The notes below the pieces were generated by a model, which was given only the letters and a program-made list of their open reading frames with translations, searched no databases and was not told the origin of the DNA. 64,000 nt of DNA from an uncultured Cuneatibacter sp. (GTDB lineage Bacteria; Bacillota; Clostridia; Lachnospirales; Lachnospiraceae). Shown here piece after piece: positions 60,376 through 64,000 of this stretch; within the stretch, counting starts at the first letter, position 1, and each line of letters opens with the position of its first letter. Both the position numbers and the translations under genes were made by a program. The stretch lies in assembly GCA_934234215.1 (NCBI GenBank), contig CAKQHB010000015.1, forward strand, positions 3,313-67,312, in the 5' to 3' direction.

Positions 60376-61217
60376 AAGCAGTCCAGCAGATTATGCTGGG
60401 AACCGTGTCAAAAACGGAAGCACAGGCAGCGGAAACGCTGAAAAAAATAAAAGCGGCGGGGTATGACGGTATCGAACTGAACGGATTTATGATCCGTCCG
60501 ACCTCCTTTCTCGTGCGCACGCTGACAAAGGCGGCAGGAATGCCCACCGGAAAAGGCGGAAATTATAACTGGGAGAGCCTCGTGAAAAACGCGGGGCTTT
60601 CTGTTGTCAGCATTCACGAGGATCTGGGCAGTATTGAGCGTGATCCGAAAGCTGTGATCGCAGAGGCAAAAAAGTTCGGCACAGACAAGATCGTAATTAC
60701 AGGAATGTACCGCTTTGATTATCGGAGTCAGACAAATGTGGAACAACTGTGTAAACGCCTGAATGAGTCCGGAAAAGTATTGGCGCAGGAGGGAATTTCT
60801 CTGTGCTATCACAATCACAATATCGAGTTTCAGAAGGTTTCGCCGGGTCTGACAGCGATGGAATATCTGATTCAGAATACCGATCCGGAATATCTGAGCT
60901 TTGAGCTGGATACCTACTGGCCTGCGGAAGCGGGTGTGGATGTGTTGGGACTGATGGGGCGGGTTGGAACGCGTATGAAACTGTATCACATCAATGACCG
61001 TGGCACGAAGCTCACAAAAGCGCCAATTACGCCGATTTTAAAGTCTGACAGTTGTGAACTTGGCGATGGCAATATGCCGTTGACAAAACTGGTAGAGCAG
61101 GCTTTGTCCGTGGATGTCGCAGCGATTATTTTAGAGAGTCACAAAAATTGGCTGGACAATTCTCCAATTCGCTCTTTGGAGCGTTCTGCCATATTTTTGA
61201 ATGAGTATGTGAAGTGA
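60366..61217 (+). CDS. Sugar phosphate isomerase/epimerase-like TIM barrel protein
   Basis: A 283-residue xylose-isomerase-like (AP_endonuc_2) protein with metal-ligand type segments ISLCYHNHNIEFQ, LSFELDTYWPAEAG and YHINDR. It probably rearranges a sugar released by the flanking hydrolases; the substrate cannot be told. The start at 60366 lies ten bases inside GH1, which indicates translational coupling. The stop abuts the GH78 ribosome site. Confidence 0.85.
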   Translation: MAVKAVQQIMLGTVSKTEAQAAETLKKIKAAGYDGIELNGFMIRPTSFLVRTLTKAAGMPTGKGGNYNWESLVKNAGLSVVSIHEDLGSIERDPKAVIAEAKKFGTDKIVITGMYRFDYRSQTNVEQLCKRLNESGKVLAQEGISLCYHNHNIEFQKVSPGLTAMEYLIQNTDPEYLSFELDTYWPAEAGVDVLGLMGRVGTRMKLYHINDRGTKLTKAPITPILKSDSCELGDGNMPLTKLVEQALSVDVAAIILESHKNWLDNSPIRSLERSAIFLNEYVK

Positions 61218-61225
61218 GGATGAAG

Positions 61226-63859
61226 ATGAGAGCAATCAACTGCAAGACAGAATATCAGAAAAATCCCATGGGAATAGACCGGAAAAGCCAGCGATTGTCG
61301 TGGAATTGTGCGGATGGAACGATGCAGACAGCGTATCAGGTGCAGATTTTCCTTGCAGGAGAAATGTTATACGATAGTGGAAAAGTCATTTCCCATCAGA
61401 TGTCCGCAATTGTAACTCCAAATGTGAAATCGCGGGATGTGCTGTACTGGCGGGTACGTCTGTGGGATGAAAAGGATGTGTGCGGCGAGTGGAATGAAGA
61501 ATCCTCTTATGAGATGGGATTACTGCAGGCTTCGGACTGGAAAGCGCAGTGGATCTGTCCGGAGATCGAGCTGCTTCCCGATGGAGATCCGCGCTGTCAG
61601 GATGAGATGAATCGTCTTGCAAAAGCGGCGTGGGATGGTCGAAAACACAAAAAGAACGAGCAGTATGTTCCCCATCAGCCTGCGAGCTATGTGCGGAAGC
61701 GCTTTGTGTTAAAGGAGAACGGGATCAGTCGCCTCTATATCAGCGCATGCGGTGTGTACGAGGTGTTTTTAAATGGTCAGCGTGTGGGTGACGCAGTGCT
61801 GACACCCGGCAGCAGCAACTATGCACAGGAAATCAAATATCAGGTGTATGATGTGAACAAGCTGCTGCAGGACGGCGAAAATGAACTGGAGATCGTGGTG
61901 GGTGACGGCTGGTATCGCAGCACCTCCGGCGTGGACGGCGATCGGTGTCTGTATGGGGAGAAGCTGTCGGTTCTTGCCCAGCTGGAGGTAAACGGTCAGC
62001 CGGTTGTTCTGACGGATTCCGACTGGGAAGCATCGCAGGATGGTCCGCTGGCGCAAAATGATATGCAGCAGGGCGAAGTGTACGATGCAAGACGGGAAGG
62101 TGCATTGGAGCGCGAGTGGCACAATGTTTGTGTCGATTCTGCACATTCGACAGACATTTTACATGCAGAAAATATGGTGCCGATCCGGGAAAAAGAGTCC
62201 TTTACAGGCAAAATCCTGATAACGCCGAATGGTGAGACAATTGTGGATTTTGGCCAAAATCTGGCTGGAGTTGTGGAATTTACACTGGAGGCAAAAGCGG
62301 GACAGCATATCCAACTCATTCACGGAGAAACACTGGATGAAAACGGAAACTTCACGACGGAAAACTTTCAGGAGCGGAAACGCCACAAAGAGGGCGGGAC
62401 GTATCAGACCATTTTCTACACCTGCAAAGACGGTGTGAATCATTATAAGCCGCGCTTCACGATCATGGGATTTCGGTATGTAAAGATTGTGACAGATGGC
62501 GAATTGAAAAATGCGCAGTTTGCAGCACATGCAATCTATTCCGACATGGAACAGACCGCAGGTTTTACATGTGGAAATGAGCTGGTCAACCAATTGGTGA
62601 ACAACGCTCTGTGGAGTCTGAAGGGAAACTTCTGCGACATTCCGACAGACTGCCCCACAAGAGAACGCGCCGGCTGGACAGGAGATGCGGGATTGTATGT
62701 GAATACGGGACTGAGACTGATGGATACGGTCACAGTATACGAACACTGGCTGAGACAGTGCCGATATGGTCAGTATGCGGATGGTCGTGTGGCAAATATC
62801 GCGCCGCCGAACAATCGCCCCGGATTCATGAGTAAGATGTTGTCTGCGTCTGTGGGCTGGGGCGATGCGTGTATTCTTGTTCCGTATGCAATTTATCAGG
62901 CAACGGGAGATGTGCGTGTCCTGGAAGAAAATTATGAGATGATGCAGCAGTGGTATGCTTTTCTGGAAAAACAGGCGGCAAAGCGCAGTCTGAAAAAGCT
63001 GTTTGCGAAAATTCCGGAGCGGAAATACACTTTTGAGAGCGGCATCAACTACGGCGAATGGTGCGAGCCGGGTACGAATCCGATGCAGAGTATGCGCAAT
63101 GGCAATTATGATGTGGCGAATGTCTATTACTGTTATTCCGGCAGATTGCTGACGGAGATCGCAGATCGGCTCGGATACAAAGAGGATGCAGCGCGGTATG
63201 CAGCGTTGTCGGAATCCGCAGGAAAAGCATTCATTGCGAACTTTACCGAGGACGGTGCGATTCATTCCGAACGCCAGTGTCAGTATGTGCGCCCGATCAC
63301 ATTTGGACTGCTGAATTCGAAAAAAGAGCAGGAGGCTGCCGCTGAACTGAATCGACTGGTTGAGAAAAATGGCTGGCATCTGAATACCGGATTTTTGACA
63401 ACGCCGGAACTGTGCCGTGTCCTTGCAGAGCATGGATATGTGGAAACTGCATATCGTCTGCTGCTGCAGGAGGATGCCCCGGGCTGGCTGTATGAAGTAA
63501 AAAAAGGTGCCACAACCGTGTGGGAGGTGTGGGACGGTATCAATGAGAGCGGCGTACCGCGGGAATCTCTGAACCACTATTCTTACGGTGCGGTCGTCGG
63601 ATGGCTCATCGACGGCGTGTGTGGGATCCGGTATTCGGATACGTCCGTTACGATCAAACCGTATCCGCATAAATCACTGAGACATGCAGAAGCATGGTAC
63701 GAATCTCCGAGGGGAAAAATCGTCAGCAAATGGCGGTATGAGGGAGATGAACTGCTGCTGAACGTGGAGATTCCGTGTGGAGTGGAGGCGAAGGTCGTGC
63801 TGCCCGACGGGCGGGAAGAAGTCGTAGACGCGGGAGAACATGCATTTTGTATAAAGTAA
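61226..63859 (+). CDS. Glycoside hydrolase family 78 alpha-L-rhamnosidase
   Basis: An 877-residue cytoplasmic enzyme: Ig-like N-terminal domain, carbohydrate-binding beta domain with ISACGVYEVFLNGQRVGD, a further beta domain, an (alpha/alpha)6 barrel containing DCPTRERAGWTGDAG (residues 475-489, with the catalytic acidic cluster) and a C-terminal beta domain ending AFCIK. It removes terminal rhamnose from plant glycosides or rhamnogalacturonan oligomers. GTG 61214 and ATG 61220 are possible, but ATG 61226 has GAGG seven bases upstream. Last gene of the operon. Confidence 0.93.
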   Translation: MRAINCKTEYQKNPMGIDRKSQRLSWNCADGTMQTAYQVQIFLAGEMLYDSGKVISHQMSAIVTPNVKSRDVLYWRVRLWDEKDVCGEWNEESSYEMGLLQASDWKAQWICPEIELLPDGDPRCQDEMNRLAKAAWDGRKHKKNEQYVPHQPASYVRKRFVLKENGISRLYISACGVYEVFLNGQRVGDAVLTPGSSNYAQEIKYQVYDVNKLLQDGENELEIVVGDGWYRSTSGVDGDRCLYGEKLSVLAQLEVNGQPVVLTDSDWEASQDGPLAQNDMQQGEVYDARREGALEREWHNVCVDSAHSTDILHAENMVPIREKESFTGKILITPNGETIVDFGQNLAGVVEFTLEAKAGQHIQLIHGETLDENGNFTTENFQERKRHKEGGTYQTIFYTCKDGVNHYKPRFTIMGFRYVKIVTDGELKNAQFAAHAIYSDMEQTAGFTCGNELVNQLVNNALWSLKGNFCDIPTDCPTRERAGWTGDAGLYVNTGLRLMDTVTVYEHWLRQCRYGQYADGRVANIAPPNNRPGFMSKMLSASVGWGDACILVPYAIYQATGDVRVLEENYEMMQQWYAFLEKQAAKRSLKKLFAKIPERKYTFESGINYGEWCEPGTNPMQSMRNGNYDVANVYYCYSGRLLTEIADRLGYKEDAARYAALSESAGKAFIANFTEDGAIHSERQCQYVRPITFGLLNSKKEQEAAAELNRLVEKNGWHLNTGFLTTPELCRVLAEHGYVETAYRLLLQEDAPGWLYEVKKGATTVWEVWDGINESGVPRESLNHYSYGAVVGWLIDGVCGIRYSDTSVTIKPYPHKSLRHAEAWYESPRGKIVSKWRYEGDELLLNVEIPCGVEAKVVLPDGREEVVDAGEHAFCIK

Positions 63860-63920
63860 AATAGCGCTCTGCGTGGATCGCACTGCGGCGGAAAGGAGAA
63901 TGTGCCAAGGCACATTCTTC
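63851..63920. repeat. Dispersed intergenic repeat, copy E
   Basis: TATAAAGTAAAATAGCGCTC, TGCGTGGATCGCACTGCGGC, GGAAAGGAGAATGTGCCAAG and GCACATTC. It overlaps the last nine bases of the rhamnosidase gene, and contains the GAATGTGCC-AA-GGCACATTC palindrome also found in copy C. Confidence 0.8.
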
Positions 63921-63931
63921 AGACTGTAGAC

Positions 63932-63955
63932 AAAGCCCCGCTTTTGCGGGGTTTT
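63932..63955 (+). terminator. Terminator of the glycoside operon
   Basis: AAAGCCCCGC pairs with GCGGGGTTTT. The T-run is short but the stem is stable. Confidence 0.85.
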
Positions 63956-63973
63956 GCTATGTTTTCATCCGTT

Positions 63974-64000
63974 CTTCTGATATAATAGAAATATCAGAAG
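63974..64000 (+). promoter_or_regulatory. Extended -10 promoter overlapped by a perfect inverted repeat
   Basis: CTTCTGATAT and ATATCAGAAG are perfect ten-base arms seven bases apart. TGATATAAT, a perfect extended -10, lies within the left arm and spacer. It probably serves a gene beyond the window and is controlled by a dimeric repressor. Confidence 0.6.

Noticed and set aside
62159..63670. A 503-codon frame antisense to the rhamnosidase
   Set aside because: No start site, no domains, and the sense strand is a clear GH78 gene.

Overview
The window looks like chromosomal DNA of an anaerobic, gut-type Gram-positive of the Clostridia, most like a Lachnospiraceae member. Supporting signs are strong GGAGG-type ribosome binding sites, LPxTG sorting signals with class C sortases, a SipW/TasA-type module, an ANTAR two-component system, pyruvate formate-lyase with its activase, and plant-glycan hydrolases (GH28, GH78, GH2, GH1). 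No rRNA, CRISPR array, prophage or intact insertion sequence was seen. The genus cannot be fixed from sequence reading alone.

Layout. 1-3.4 kb: a cut-off SGNH/GDSL protein and an MBOAT acyltransferase (an O-acylation pair), a YeiH-type exporter, and a candidate small type I toxin with an antisense RNA. 3.5-11.9 kb, all minus strand: ECF sigma factor, putative membrane anti-sigma, transglutaminase-like lipoprotein, PilC, four small pilin-like or anchored proteins, PilT, an M28 peptidase with a mutated metal ligand, and upstream a degenerate GGDEF protein. 12.1-15.6 kb: a 2-keto-3-deoxygluconate-type kinase, and a histidine kinase/OmpR regulator pair on the plus strand. 15.7-30.6 kb: a long surface-fibre operon with small membrane proteins, signal peptidase I, a 1505-residue LPKTG tip protein (VWA, CHAP-like), an LPATG backbone pilin, two class C sortases, a minor pilin, two SipW-type secreted proteins and two anchored proteins, followed by a terminator, a 170-bp palindrome and SipW.

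30.8-38.6 kb: AlbA_2-domain protein, a truncated ATPase remnant, D-Ala-D-Ala carboxypeptidase, TrmB, tRNA-Lys(CTT), GH28 and a MATE transporter. 38.9-44.5 kb: pflB-pflA, an ion/citrate-type transporter and a cytidylate-kinase-like protein. 44.7-52.9 kb: LysR regulator, YczE-like protein, then ucpA-like SDR and two APC permeases. The permease-ucpA operon begins with a leader that folds into a dual-hexaloop ANTAR target overlapping a terminator. The cognate-looking ANTAR regulator and HisKA_2 kinase lie immediately upstream. 53.2-63.9 kb: a 5'-nucleotidase-like HAD protein, an AraC regulator divergent from a GPH transporter, GH2, GH1, a sugar isomerase and a GH78 rhamnosidase, forming a tightly coupled glycoside-use operon.

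Most interesting signals: (1) the ANTAR leader; (2) two 170-190-bp palindromes at 29.8 and 50.9 kb that share an apical motif with covarying stems; (3) a toxin-like ORF whose Shine-Dalgarno is a 14-nt complement of the 16S 3' end; (4) a surface operon mixing sortase pili with SipW/TasA-type proteins; (5) a reduced type IV pilus-like cluster under an ECF sigma factor; (6) an intergenic repeat family in five copies.
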